64,000 bases of DNA from Rhodococcus sp. B7740. Lineage in GTDB: Bacteria > Actinomycetota > Actinomycetes > Mycobacteriales > Mycobacteriaceae. Under the pieces are notes generated by a model. It was not told the DNA's origin. It searched no databases and was given only the letters and a program-made list of their open reading frames with translations. The position numbers were made by a program, and so were the translations under genes. The stretch covers positions 3,534,001 to 3,598,000 of the forward strand of contig NZ_CP010797.1 of NCBI RefSeq assembly GCF_000954115.1, in the 5' to 3' direction. Below are positions 43,783 through 52,269 of this stretch, in pieces; within the stretch, counting starts at the first letter, position 1, and each line of letters opens with the position of its first letter.

Positions 43783-43823
43783 GTTATTCGTACATCTACC
43801 CGATCAGCTAGAGAGCCGAATAC

Positions 43824-44657
43824 TCATCTACCGATTCGCTCGATCAGTCTCATGGCATCGAAGGGTGCGTGTCCCTTGATGTCGTTGTCGAAATACACGT
43901 GGACGTCTCGGCCCGTGGCCGTCCAGTCCGAGATCCTCGCAGCCCATCGGTCGAGAGCATCATCGGTGTAGCCGCTGGCGTACAGCTCCTGGTCGCCGTG
44001 CAGGCGGGCGTACATGAAATCGGCCGTCGGAGTGTCGACGTACGGATACTTACCGGCAGTATCGGCGACGACGAACGCAATATCGTTCTCTCGCAACAAC
44101 TCCACGGCTTCATCGGTGGCGAAACTCTGATGCCGTGCTTCCACGCAGTGCCGAAGCGGCCGAGACGACGGCGGAGGCAGCAACACTCGATCCTCGGCGA
44201 GTTTGTCGTCGCGAGAATGGGCCAGAGTGACTGCAGCAGACACTGTTCGGGGCAACACGGCGAAGAAGTCCGCCATCTTCTGCGCGTCGAATTCGAGGTT
44301 CGGTGGCAACTGCCACAGGAACGGTCCGAGCTTGTCGCCCAGCGTCAACACGCCGGTGGCGAAGAAGTTCGCGAGCGCTGCCTCGACCCCGACGAGCCGT
44401 TTGATATGGGTGACGTAGCGACCGCCTTTGATGGAGAACACGAAGTCGTCCGGGGTCTCGTCGTGCCATTTGGTGAAGCTCGACGGCTTCTGCATCGCAT
44501 AGAAGGTGCCGTTGATCTCGATCGACGTCAGTTTCTCCGACGCGTACCCGAGCTCCTTGCGATGGGCCAAGCCCGCCGGATAGAAATCACCTCGCCACGG
44601 CGCGTACGTCCACCCGGAGATACCGATCAGAACTCGAGGTCGATGCGACGCGGGCAT
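43824..44657 (-). CDS. DUF72 family protein
   Basis: A 277-residue TIM-barrel protein. Family signature residues are GISGWTYAPWRGDFYP (about 12-27), SIEINGTFYAMQ (about 45-56), FSIKGGRYVTH, GPFLWQLPPN and the C-terminal YARLHGDQELYASGYTDDAL and VHVYFDNDIKGHAPFDAM. DUF72 (YecE-like) is widespread, its activity is unknown, and the conserved acidic and His residues suggest a metal or nuclease-like site. Convergent with the IclR gene; no operon partner. Confidence 0.88.
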   Translation of the reverse strand: MPASHRPRVLIGISGWTYAPWRGDFYPAGLAHRKELGYASEKLTSIEINGTFYAMQKPSSFTKWHDETPDDFVFSIKGGRYVTHIKRLVGVEAALANFFATGVLTLGDKLGPFLWQLPPNLEFDAQKMADFFAVLPRTVSAAVTLAHSRDDKLAEDRVLLPPPSSRPLRHCVEARHQSFATDEAVELLRENDIAFVVADTAGKYPYVDTPTADFMYARLHGDQELYASGYTDDALDRWAARISDWTATGRDVHVYFDNDIKGHAPFDAMRLIERIGR

Positions 44658-44740
44658 GAGCAGACTGTAGACGGGCAGTTCCCAGACGTTCGGCGCAACC
44701 AGCTGGCACCACCATCACCGTCGGACCATAATCGGTTCCT

Positions 44741-45850
44741 ATGCGGTCGGGTGGACGAGCGGTGGTGCTGACGCTGGTCGCTGCCGGCGTGTGGCTCTTC
44801 GCGACGCCGCAACTCGATCCAGGAACCGCAGACTTCGTGGCCACGCCGGAGCCCATCGCGCCGGCTGCTCCCGTCGTCGAACCGCCGCCGCTGACGCTCG
44901 ACGAGCTCTCGGCTCGGGTCGATCCCACCGTTGTCACACTGTCGGCATCGGCCGGCTTCACCGGGGTCGCGGGCACCGGCTTCGTCGTCGCGCCGGATGG
45001 AATCGTGGTCACCAACTTCCACGTCGTCGAGAACGCCACCGAGATCAGCGCAGTGCACATGGGCAACGGACTGATCTACGACGCAACCGTGCTGGGTTAC
45101 GACAAGTCCCGTGACGTGGCGGTCGTGCAGTTGATCACCGCGGCCGACCTGCCGGTGGTCGAGCTTGCCCCGGACCCACTTCCCGAGGTGGGTGATGCGG
45201 TGACAGCCGTCGGGAATGCCTCGGGTGCAGGGGTATTGGTGCCTGCGCCGGGGGCGGTGACCGCCCTCGATCAGCAGGTGCGTACGCGCAGTTCGGTGGA
45301 CGGCTCACGAAATACGTTGGAGCGGATGATTCGCGTCGATGCCGATGTGCGAGCAGGGGATTCGGGTGGGCCTCTGTTCGACGCCTGGGGCCGTGTGGTG
45401 GGCGTGAACACCGCCGGGTTGTCCGACGAGGCCCGCAACGGCACCGAATTCTCGCCCCCACAGGCACCCGAGGCGTATGCCGTCCCCATCGCCGAGGCGG
45501 TCTCGGTACTCGATCAGGTACTCGCCGGGCAATCGGGCGGCACGGTCCACGTAGGCCCCACACCGTATTTCGGTGTCTCGGTACGCGATGTGTCGGTCTT
45601 CGAGAACAGGCCGGCGATCGGAGCGGCCGTCGTCTCGGTGACCTCGGATTCCCCGGCCGAGTCCCTGGGGTTGTCCGCCGCGGACGTGATCGTGACGTTC
45701 GACGGCACGCAGATCGAATCCTCGTCGGACCTGTCGCAGGCACTCATCGGACGACGACCGGGCGATTCCGCCGTCGTCGAATGGGTCGACGATGCGGGTG
45801 TGACCAGCTCCGGCACAGTCACTCTCGACGCCGGATTGCCGACGGCGTGA
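44741..45850 (+). CDS. Secreted HtrA-like serine protease with PDZ domain
   Basis: A 369-residue protease. Residues about 7-21 form a signal peptide or anchor and 25-50 a Pro/Ala-rich linker. The chymotrypsin-fold triad is His in VVTNFHVVENA (near 93), Asp in DKSRDVAVVQL (near 125) and Ser in AGDSGGPLF (near 208). A PDZ domain (about 275-365) contains PYFGVSVRDV, SPAESLGLSAADVIVTFDG and the expected GRRPGDSAVV. It would degrade misfolded cell-envelope proteins. Confidence 0.9.
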   Translation: MRSGGRAVVLTLVAAGVWLFATPQLDPGTADFVATPEPIAPAAPVVEPPPLTLDELSARVDPTVVTLSASAGFTGVAGTGFVVAPDGIVVTNFHVVENATEISAVHMGNGLIYDATVLGYDKSRDVAVVQLITAADLPVVELAPDPLPEVGDAVTAVGNASGAGVLVPAPGAVTALDQQVRTRSSVDGSRNTLERMIRVDADVRAGDSGGPLFDAWGRVVGVNTAGLSDEARNGTEFSPPQAPEAYAVPIAEAVSVLDQVLAGQSGGTVHVGPTPYFGVSVRDVSVFENRPAIGAAVVSVTSDSPAESLGLSAADVIVTFDGTQIESSSDLSQALIGRRPGDSAVVEWVDDAGVTSSGTVTLDAGLPTA

Positions 45851-45875
45851 GGTCGTTCCGCAGGCTCCACTCCCG
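45851..45875 (+). repeat. Dispersed intergenic repeat, copy C
   Basis: GGTCGTTCCGCAGGCTCCAC then TCCCG, directly after the protease stop codon and before the convergent glyoxalase-fold gene. This copy matches the consensus exactly apart from its first base. Confidence 0.65.
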
Positions 45876-45886
45876 ACAGCCCGAGT

Positions 45887-46267
45887 TCAGCCCTGCAGCA
45901 CCGACAACACATTGCCCGCCGGGTCGGTGAACCATGCGATGAGCGGGCCGCCGTGTCGAAAGATTCCTTTCTCGTCGGTGCCCATGTCCGGATACTGCTC
46001 GAACACAATCCCTTTGGCGATCAGTGTGTCGACCGCACTGTCGATGTCGGCAACCGGGAAGTTCAGAATCGTGTACCGAGCGGGCACGTGCCCGGGACGT
46101 GGATAGATCAGCACGATCGCCCCGGCGGCGAGGTGCAACTCGAGCATGCCCATCTCGTTCTCGGTGACCGTCAGTCCGAGGGTCTCGCCGTAGAACGCGC
46201 GCGCCGCCTGTAGGTCGTCCACCGCGAACCCGGAGAACGGCTGCCTGGTCAATTCCAAGATTGTCAT
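45887..46267 (-). CDS. Glyoxalase/VOC superfamily protein
   Basis: A 126-residue single-VOC-module protein. It begins with the beta strand FSGFAVDDLQAARAFYGETLGL, the family's most recognisable element, and ends WFTDPAGNVLSVLQG, where the metal-binding Glu of glyoxalase is not evident. Family members include resistance proteins and isomerases; no specific role can be read. It is divergent from the F420-type enzyme across 59 bases. Confidence 0.85.
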   Translation of the reverse strand: MTILELTRQPFSGFAVDDLQAARAFYGETLGLTVTENEMGMLELHLAAGAIVLIYPRPGHVPARYTILNFPVADIDSAVDTLIAKGIVFEQYPDMGTDEKGIFRHGGPLIAWFTDPAGNVLSVLQG

Positions 46268-46326
46268 CGTCGAATTATCGCGCTCTCACGCGTGCCAGGG
46301 GCCGATATCCGAGTAGCGTGGATCTC

Positions 46327-47304
46327 GTGACTATTCGCCTCGGTTACCAGATGCCCAACTTCAGCTACGACGGTTCGGTCGCAGAGCTCTTTCCCCAGGT
46401 CATCGCGCAGGCGCGCGAGGCCGAAGCGGCCGGGTTCGACACCGCATTCGTGATGGATCACTTCTACCAACTTCCCGGAATCGGCAAGCCCGACGAGCCG
46501 ATGCTCGAGGCCTACTCCGCGCTGTCCGCCCTCGCGACGGCCACCGACACCATCCAGCTCTCCGCGCTGGTCACCGGAAACACCTATCGCAATCCCGCGA
46601 TCCTGGCCAAGACCGTCACCACACTGGATGTCGTCAGTGGCGGCCGCGCGATCCTCGGTATCGGTGCCGGCTGGTACGAGCTCGAACACCAGAGCTTCGG
46701 ACTCGAGTTCGGCACCTTCACCGACCGTTTCGAGCGACTCGACGAGGCCCTGCAGATCATCGAGCCGATGCTTCGCGGCCAGCGCCCCACGTTCGACGGC
46801 CTCTGGTACCAGGTGGAGGACGCGATCAACGAGCCTCGCATCCGCGACGATCTGCCGATCATGCTCGGTGGCGGCGGCGAGAAGAAGACGTTCGGACTGG
46901 CCGCACAATTCGCCGACCATCTCAACATCATCTGCGACGCCAACGAATTGCCCCGCAAGATCGCTGCCGTCCAAGCGCGCTGCGAGGAGGTCGACCGCGA
47001 CCCGAAGGACCTCGAAACGAGCTTCCTCGCGTTCGTCATCGTCGACGAGGACGGCGACAAGGCCAAGGAACTGCAGCGAGAGTTCGTGCTGAAGCAGGGC
47101 CTCGACCTGACGAACCTGTCGGAGGAGGACGCGGCGAAGGCCACCGATCGCCACTTCTGCGGAACCCCCGACGACGTCGCCGAGCAGGTGCAGAAGCGCG
47201 TGCTCGATCACGGCATCGACGGCATCATCATCAACCTGATCACCAACGGACACCAGCCGGGAGCCGTCGAACTGGCAGGTAAGGCCCTGAAGCCGCTCGT
47301 CTAG
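46327..47304 (+). CDS. LLM-class enzyme, probably F420-dependent
   Basis: A 325-residue luciferase-like barrel. Features are LGYQMPNFSYDG at the start, FDTAFVMDHFYQLPGIG (about 37-53), QLSALVTGNTYRNPAILAK, GRAILGIGAGWYELEHQSFG (about 115-134) and PIMLGGGGEKKTFGLAAQFADHLNI, all typical of the actinobacterial TIGR03560 F420-dependent group. It would oxidise or reduce an organic substrate with coenzyme F420. The GTG at 46327 is the usual start. No substrate is indicated by context. Confidence 0.88.
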   Translation: MTIRLGYQMPNFSYDGSVAELFPQVIAQAREAEAAGFDTAFVMDHFYQLPGIGKPDEPMLEAYSALSALATATDTIQLSALVTGNTYRNPAILAKTVTTLDVVSGGRAILGIGAGWYELEHQSFGLEFGTFTDRFERLDEALQIIEPMLRGQRPTFDGLWYQVEDAINEPRIRDDLPIMLGGGGEKKTFGLAAQFADHLNIICDANELPRKIAAVQARCEEVDRDPKDLETSFLAFVIVDEDGDKAKELQREFVLKQGLDLTNLSEEDAAKATDRHFCGTPDDVAEQVQKRVLDHGIDGIIINLITNGHQPGAVELAGKALKPLV

Positions 47305-47355
47305 ATTTTTCTCCAGCGGTAGCCGCGGGGGCGCGTGCAGTGGCATAGTTCCCCC

Positions 47356-47979
47356 GTGGCTCAGCTGAGGATGAACGGGCACCGTGTCTTGGTCGCCGAC
47401 CTGACCGGCGATTCCCTGCGCGCGATGTCGGGTTCCATGGTGGCGTACGAGGGCGACGTCACCTTCAAGAACGCAGGCATGGGCGGCGGCGGCGGATTTC
47501 GCGCCGCACTCAAACAGAAGGTGACCGGCGAGTCGCTGTCGCTGATGGACGTGTCGGGCAAGGGCACCGTCTACTTCGCCGTCGACGCTCAGGACATCAC
47601 TCTCGTCGAGGTCCAGGGCGACAACCTCCACGTCGAATCCTCCCAGTTGCTCGCTCTCACAGGGCAACTGCGCACCGACGTCAAGTTCTCCGGCCTTCGC
47701 GGCGCATCGTCGGGGCAGGGTTTGTTCACCACCGTCGTCAGCGGATCGGGAACGGTGGCATTGCTGTCGAAGGGTGGGCCGATCATCGCCCTCGCCGTCG
47801 ACCCCCAGTATCCCTTGGTCGTCGATCCCGACGCGTTCGTTGCCCACCGCGGCCAACTGAATCAGAGCTTCGTCACCGACGTCACGTGGCGCTCCGCCAT
47901 CGGCGGCGGCAGCGGCGAGGCGTTCTCCCTCCGTTTCGACGGCCAGGGCGTCGTCTACATCCAACCCGAGGAGCGCTGA
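47356..47979 (+). CDS. AIM24 family protein, copy 1
   Basis: A 207-residue all-beta protein of the AIM24/TRAP-like family. Markers are SGSMVAYEGDVTFKNAG (about 26-42), the Gly-rich GMGGGGGF loop, GLFTTVVSGSGTVALLSKGGPI (about 115-136) and VDPDAFVAHRG. The GTG start at 47356 has no clear ribosome site and may be leaderless. It is the first of three tandem paralogues (gaps 1 and 11 bases). Bacterial AIM24 proteins have no known activity. Confidence 0.85.
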   Translation: MAQLRMNGHRVLVADLTGDSLRAMSGSMVAYEGDVTFKNAGMGGGGGFRAALKQKVTGESLSLMDVSGKGTVYFAVDAQDITLVEVQGDNLHVESSQLLALTGQLRTDVKFSGLRGASSGQGLFTTVVSGSGTVALLSKGGPIIALAVDPQYPLVVDPDAFVAHRGQLNQSFVTDVTWRSAIGGGSGEAFSLRFDGQGVVYIQPEER

Positions 47980-47980
47980 C

Positions 47981-48658
47981 GTGCCGCTCGAACTCGTCAA
48001 CAGCAAAGTCGTGAAATCCGTTCTGGCACCCAATCAGAGCGTGCTCGCGCGTCGTGGATCGATGCTCTACTACACCGGCGACGTACGGTTCGTTCCGCAC
48101 TCGATGGGCGGTTCGGCCGGAGCCATGCCGGGCATGGGCGGCATGGCGGGGATGGCAGGCCGGATGATGGCAGGCGAGCACGTGGCGATGATGGCCGCCG
48201 AGGGTCAGGGTGAGGTCTTCTACGGCCACGCCGGGCTGTACATCGAGGTGATCCATCTCGACGGGTCCTCGATGCTCACCGTCGAAGCCGATCGACTTCT
48301 GGTGCACGACGGCTACCTTCAGAGTTCCATCGTGGCCCTGACCTCACAGGGCGGTGTTCGCGGAGCGGTGCGCGGCGCGATGACCGGGCAGGGTTTGTTC
48401 ACGACCCAACTGACCGGTCAGGGCAGCGTCGCGGTTCTCTCGCACGGTGGCGCGACTCCGCTGCAGGTCGGACCGAATCACCCTCAGGTCGTGGTGGATC
48501 CGCAGGCGTACGTCTGCCACATCGGCAACATCAACGTCGACATCTCGGCGAACGTCGGGTGGCGAGACGCCGTCGGCAAGGGCAGCGGTGAGGCGATTCA
48601 GCTGAAGATGACCGGTATGGGCACCGTGTGGGTGCAGGCGTCCGAGCAGAAGTTCTGA
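47981..48658 (+). CDS. AIM24 family protein, copy 2
   Basis: A 225-residue paralogue of the upstream gene. It shares RGSMLYYTGDVRFVPHS (about 23-39), GQGLFTTQLTGQGSVAVLSHGG (about 138-159) and VVDPQAYVCHIG. It has a longer Met/Gly-rich insert, GGSAGAMPGMGGMAGMAGRM, in the loop where copy 1 has a short glycine run. Start GTG 47981 follows the previous stop by one base, with GAGGAG upstream, so translation is coupled. Confidence 0.85.
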   Translation: MPLELVNSKVVKSVLAPNQSVLARRGSMLYYTGDVRFVPHSMGGSAGAMPGMGGMAGMAGRMMAGEHVAMMAAEGQGEVFYGHAGLYIEVIHLDGSSMLTVEADRLLVHDGYLQSSIVALTSQGGVRGAVRGAMTGQGLFTTQLTGQGSVAVLSHGGATPLQVGPNHPQVVVDPQAYVCHIGNINVDISANVGWRDAVGKGSGEAIQLKMTGMGTVWVQASEQKF

Positions 48659-48669
48659 GGAGCAATCTC

Positions 48670-49422
48670 ATGGGTCTCGACATCCACACCCCGTACACGC
48701 TGCCGGTCAACGACAACGTCCCCGGCAACGACTACGCGTTCTGCGTCGAACTGGCAGGCCAGCCGTGGTTCACCTCGAAGGGCGCGATGATCGCGTACTA
48801 CGGCAACGTTCGCTTCGAGCCGCTCGGGCAGACCTCCATGCCCGCCATCGTCGCCGCACGGTTCTCGTCTCCGCTGTACTCGAACGACTGGGTACTGGCG
48901 CAGGGCCAAGGCAAGCTCATCCTCGGCGACCGCGGATTCAACATCAACAGCTACGACCTCGACGACGGCAACCTCACCATCCGGGCGTCGAATCTCCTTG
49001 CGTTCGAGCCGACTCTGGATCTCAAGCAGTCCATCGTCCCGGGATTTCTCACTCTGCTCGGAACCGGCAAGTTCCTGGCCTCGTCCAACGGCACCGTCAT
49101 GTTCGCCGAGCCGCCGCTGCGCATCGACCCGGAAGCGCTTGTGGGATGGGCTGATTGCCCGTCACCGTCGCATCACTTCGACGCCGACTGGATGCAGAAC
49201 TTCCTCGGCGCGGCGCGTGGATTTCTCGGTGCCAACAGCGGTGAGGAGCGCCAGTTCGACTTCACCGGTGCCGGCACGGTTCTGATCCAATCGAGTGAGA
49301 AGGTTCTCGACGATTCACATCTGTTGCGGTACGTCGAGTCGCAGACGGTCTCGCTCGGCCAGAACTCCCTGAGATCTCTGCACAACTCGATCGGAGCACG
49401 ACTACAGCAGGGCGGCGCGTAG
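48670..49422 (+). CDS. AIM24 family protein, copy 3
   Basis: A 250-residue, more divergent paralogue. The family core is visible in SKGAMIAYYGNVRFEPLG (about 36-53), RGFNINSYDLDDGNLTIRASNLLAFE and IDPEALVGWADC. It has an extra C-terminal helical segment after residue 210 (VLIQSSEKVLDDSHLL onward). ATG 48670 is preceded by GAGGAGC. The three copies likely form a hetero-oligomer, though this is inferred only from synteny. Confidence 0.82.
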   Translation: MGLDIHTPYTLPVNDNVPGNDYAFCVELAGQPWFTSKGAMIAYYGNVRFEPLGQTSMPAIVAARFSSPLYSNDWVLAQGQGKLILGDRGFNINSYDLDDGNLTIRASNLLAFEPTLDLKQSIVPGFLTLLGTGKFLASSNGTVMFAEPPLRIDPEALVGWADCPSPSHHFDADWMQNFLGAARGFLGANSGEERQFDFTGAGTVLIQSSEKVLDDSHLLRYVESQTVSLGQNSLRSLHNSIGARLQQGGA

Positions 49423-50151
49423 TACCTCGACCACACCGGCAGGGTTGTCGGCCATCATGACGTGCCCGGCATCGGCGACTCGTACGACCTCGACTCCAGC
49501 GCTGATCAGTTCGGCCTCCCGACTCGGCGGGCCCGTGCGATCTCCGTACACGAATACCCTCGGGACAGTTGCCGACTCGAGCATGGACCGAATCGTCGGC
49601 TCCGGTCCCACACACAGCCCGACCGCAGTGCGGTGAAGGGCGACCGGATCGGCAACGCGCAGGGTGGACGCCCACTCCGGATCGGCGTCGGCGATCAGCT
49701 CGGCCACACCGGTGTCGACGAACTCGCTCTCCGACTGCCGGGCGATCTCCACGCTCGCGGTGCCGTCCCACGGCAGCAGATTGGGTTCGAGCACGATCAG
49801 TCGGCCCACCAGATCCGGCCTCCGGTACGCGAGCACGGTGGCGATCGATCCACCCAGGCTGTGGCCGACGAGGTCGACCGAGGTCAGATTCCGCTGATCG
49901 AGCAGGCCGGCAACGGCAGCAGCATGGTCGTCGAGCGAGTAACCGATGTCGTGCGGACGGTCGCTGAATCCGAACCCGAGCAGATCCGGCAGTACCCGTT
50001 CCCTGCCCTCGAGGGCAGTGTCCGCGGCGATCGCCCCGAACGCCGGGACGCCCGCCGAGCCGAGCCCGTGCAGGAACACCATGGCCGGATCGGTGCTGCC
50101 CGGCAAGGTGAACGTTCGGACGCTCGGCGGCTGTTCGGGAAAAACGCTCAT
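49402..50151 (-). CDS. Alpha/beta-fold hydrolase
   Basis: A 249-residue hydrolase. Motifs: HGLGSAGVPAF (about 28-38), the nucleophile LVGHSLGGSIATVL (Ser near 98), an acid in VYGDRTGPPSREAEL and His in VADAGHVMMADNPAG (near 230). It is smaller than most epoxide hydrolases and its substrate is unknown. Convergent with the AIM24 operon; divergent from the small 108-residue gene. Confidence 0.85.
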   Translation of the reverse strand: MSVFPEQPPSVRTFTLPGSTDPAMVFLHGLGSAGVPAFGAIAADTALEGRERVLPDLLGFGFSDRPHDIGYSLDDHAAAVAGLLDQRNLTSVDLVGHSLGGSIATVLAYRRPDLVGRLIVLEPNLLPWDGTASVEIARQSESEFVDTGVAELIADADPEWASTLRVADPVALHRTAVGLCVGPEPTIRSMLESATVPRVFVYGDRTGPPSREAELISAGVEVVRVADAGHVMMADNPAGVVEVLRAALL

Positions 50152-50180
50152 ACTGGAGTATCACCTGAGGAGGTACAGCC

Positions 50181-50507
50181 ATGGCCAACCAAGGACCCTT
50201 CGGATTCGGATCCGACGACTTCGACAAGTTCGCCCGTGAGGCAACCGAGGGCCTGCGTGAGGTGGTCGGCTCGCTGTTCGCCTCCGGCACCGGGGCACCC
50301 AAAGCTCCGCCGGAGCCCGAAACCACAGGTCAGAAGGGTGACGGAGTCTGGGCGATCTACAGCGTCGACGACGCCGGCTCACCGCAGATCGATCAGCTCT
50401 ACGCCACCGAACTCGATGCCCTCCGTGCACACAAGGACAACACCGACCCGCGTCGACGCGTCCGATTCCTGCCGTACGGCGTGAGCGTCAGCGTTCTCGA
50501 GGACTGA
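50181..50507 (+). CDS. Uncharacterised 108-residue protein
   Basis: No family recognised. The first half (FGFGSDDFDKFAREATEGLREVV) is a charged amphipathic helix and the region around APKAPPEPETTGQKG is a disordered linker; the second half, GVWAIYSVDDAGSPQIDQLYATELDALRAHKDN, looks like a small alpha/beta domain. TGAGGAGGT lies just upstream of the ATG, a strong ribosome site that supports a real gene. It could share a promoter region with the divergent hydrolase. Confidence 0.7.
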   Translation: MANQGPFGFGSDDFDKFAREATEGLREVVGSLFASGTGAPKAPPEPETTGQKGDGVWAIYSVDDAGSPQIDQLYATELDALRAHKDNTDPRRRVRFLPYGVSVSVLED

Positions 50508-50527
50508 ATCGGGTGCATCGGGCCGCG

Positions 50528-51025
50528 CTAGGCGCGGCTGGCTGCACCGGATTCACGCAGGCTCGACTCCAGCGAAGCCAACGACGCTTCGAGGAACTCG
50601 GCTGGTACCGCCGGCAGTCCACCGACATGGGCTCGGACGGCCTCCGGGGTGTCGGTCCAGTCGTAGGTGAGAGTCACCGTCGTTCCTTCGTCCGCCGCCG
50701 CCAGGTCGTAGCGCCACCACCACCCGCCATGGTCGACGGACCCATCCTCCCTCCGCGCTCCCGGCAACCACGCGATGGTTCGATCCTGCACGTACGCGAT
50801 CACCAGGTTGTGCACCACGTAGTGGCCACCCGCAATCTCGTGAAACATATTGACCGCGAAGAGTTGCCCCATTGCCGTGATGCGATCGGCATCCACCGCC
50901 GACCGCACCCAGTCGCCCGGTTCGGTGTCCTGATGTCGGTTGGGGTCGGTCAGCACGGCGAAGATCTCGGCGGGGCTCGCGGCCATCGTTCGGCTCACGA
51001 CAAGACACTCCCGGACGGCGTTCAT
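50528..51025 (-). CDS. SRPBCC (polyketide-cyclase-like) protein
   Basis: A 165-residue helix-grip protein. It starts with SRTMAASPAEIFAVLTDPNRHQ, has a conserved-type WVRSAVDADRITAMGQLFAVNM strand pair and VTLTYDWTDTPEAVRAH near the C-terminus. SRPBCC members bind hydrophobic ligands; no catalytic residues can be assigned. It overlaps the hydrolase gene upstream (ATGA) and ends 21 bases from the 108-residue gene. Confidence 0.82.
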   Translation of the reverse strand: MNAVRECLVVSRTMAASPAEIFAVLTDPNRHQDTEPGDWVRSAVDADRITAMGQLFAVNMFHEIAGGHYVVHNLVIAYVQDRTIAWLPGARREDGSVDHGGWWWRYDLAAADEGTTVTLTYDWTDTPEAVRAHVGGLPAVPAEFLEASLASLESSLRESGAASRA

Positions 51026-51858
51026 GCGAGCACCTCGCGCAACGCCCTCGCGAATTCGGCGGGATTCTCACCCGTGAAGGCGGAGTGGTCGCCAGGAAGC
51101 ACCGCCGCTTCGATGCCGAGGAGTGCCGCGACGGCGTAGGCGGCGCGAGCAGCGATCTCCTCGTTCGATTCCGCACCGACCGCGATGACGACGCGGGTGT
51201 TCGCGGCCTTCACAGCGTCGACGTCGGGCACGAAATTCACGACCCCGCCGCGCATGTTCGCCATCAGCGGGTCGGTACGGTGGCCGTCGTCCTCGGTGGG
51301 CAACCCGAACTCCGACGGATCGGGCGCAGGGCGCTCGAGGTACTGCGAGTCCAGTTCTCCTCGGTGCATCACCAGTGCGATGAACTGGGCCATCGCCGGT
51401 CCGATGCCGGAGGCATCGTAGGTGGCGACGATCCTCGTACACACCGCGTGCAGTGCATCGTGGTCCGGAAGTGCTCCTCCCGCAGGCGGTTCGTGCGCGA
51501 TCAACGTGCGCAGATCTCTCGGGTAGCGCGCGACCAGGGCAAGTGCGTTGACCGCCCCTCCGCTGGAGGCGAACATATCGACCGGCCCCACTCCCAGGTT
51601 CTGCAGAAGGACGTGGAGATCGTCGGCGTGCTGCGCCGGTGTCACCGCCGACGTGGGATCGTCCCGAGTGCTTCGACCGGTGTTGCGCGGGTCGTACGTC
51701 ACCACCGTTCGATCCTGGAACTGCGCGGCGAGAGCGGCGAAGCCCCCGGCGTCCATCGGCGACCCGATCAACACCAGTGGAACCGAACCGGCAGACAGGT
51801 CTCCGTGAACGTCGTAGGTGACGGTTGCCCCGGGAACATCGATTGTGAATGTGTTCAT
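51022..51858 (-). CDS. Alpha/beta-fold hydrolase
   Basis: A 278-residue hydrolase. It has LVLIGSPMDAGGF (oxyanion side), DPRNTGRSTRDD, the nucleophile in MFASSGGAVNALALVAR (SSGG elbow, Ser near 97) and His in LPGDHSAFTGENPAEF (near 263). A serine-protease-like lipase or peptidase is possible. ATG 51858 is preferred to a longer frame because it overlaps the divergent gene only by one base. It is the first gene of the pair with the SRPBCC protein. Confidence 0.83.
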   Translation of the reverse strand: MNTFTIDVPGATVTYDVHGDLSAGSVPLVLIGSPMDAGGFAALAAQFQDRTVVTYDPRNTGRSTRDDPTSAVTPAQHADDLHVLLQNLGVGPVDMFASSGGAVNALALVARYPRDLRTLIAHEPPAGGALPDHDALHAVCTRIVATYDASGIGPAMAQFIALVMHRGELDSQYLERPAPDPSEFGLPTEDDGHRTDPLMANMRGGVVNFVPDVDAVKAANTRVVIAVGAESNEEIAARAAYAVAALLGIEAAVLPGDHSAFTGENPAEFARALREVLA

Positions 51859-52267
51859 GCAAAGACAGACCACTCCCGGGCCCGAATCTCATCGGTACCG
51901 ATCGATCACCAACACATCGGGCACGGTGATCGGTTGCGGAACATCCTTGGCTCCCGCCCCGAACGGCATACTGCCTCCGGTCGGCGAGGTGATCGGAAAC
52001 GGTCAGTCGCTGTACACCAACGGGGACACTCAGCCGGGCACGACGGTTCAGACGATCGCCGATGTTCCGGCGGGCTCGTATGTCGCCCTCGCATCCTGCA
52101 CGTCCACCGAGGGCGAGACCACAACCGCATGGATCTCCGACTACCCCGGGCTCGACGAATTCTTGACTCCGCTCCCGTGGACCTCGTACAAGGTGCAACA
52201 GGAATCCACCGTGGTCACCGTCGAGACCGCCTCGTCGTTCCCCGGCAGCGGCAGCGCGTTCGACTGA
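51857..52267 (+). pseudogene. Probable 5'-truncated remnant of a secreted protein gene
   Basis: An open frame of 136 codons with coding-like composition: SITNTSGTVIGCGTSLAPAP, GQSLYTNGDTQPGTTVQTIADVPAGSYVALASC and a C-terminal VETASSFPGSGSAFD. It looks like the mature part of a secreted beta-rich protein (two Cys), but no signal peptide is present: the frame begins at the divergent hydrolase's start codon with an uncharacteristic MQRQTTPGPESHR. The 5' end may have been lost by a deletion. It may also simply be an unusual intact gene. Confidence 0.4.
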
Positions 52268-52269
52268 GG

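Noticed and set aside
28308..43818. A 13-base identity in inverted orientation (CGGCTCTCTAGCT at 28308 and 43806) that could flank a mobile segment
   Set aside because: Matches of this length occur by chance dozens of times in 64 kb, and there are no recombinase genes or target duplications.
50545..50575. Possible fifth copy of the intergenic repeat (CGCAGGCTCGACTCCAGC)
   Set aside because: It lies inside the SRPBCC coding sequence and matches only part of the consensus.
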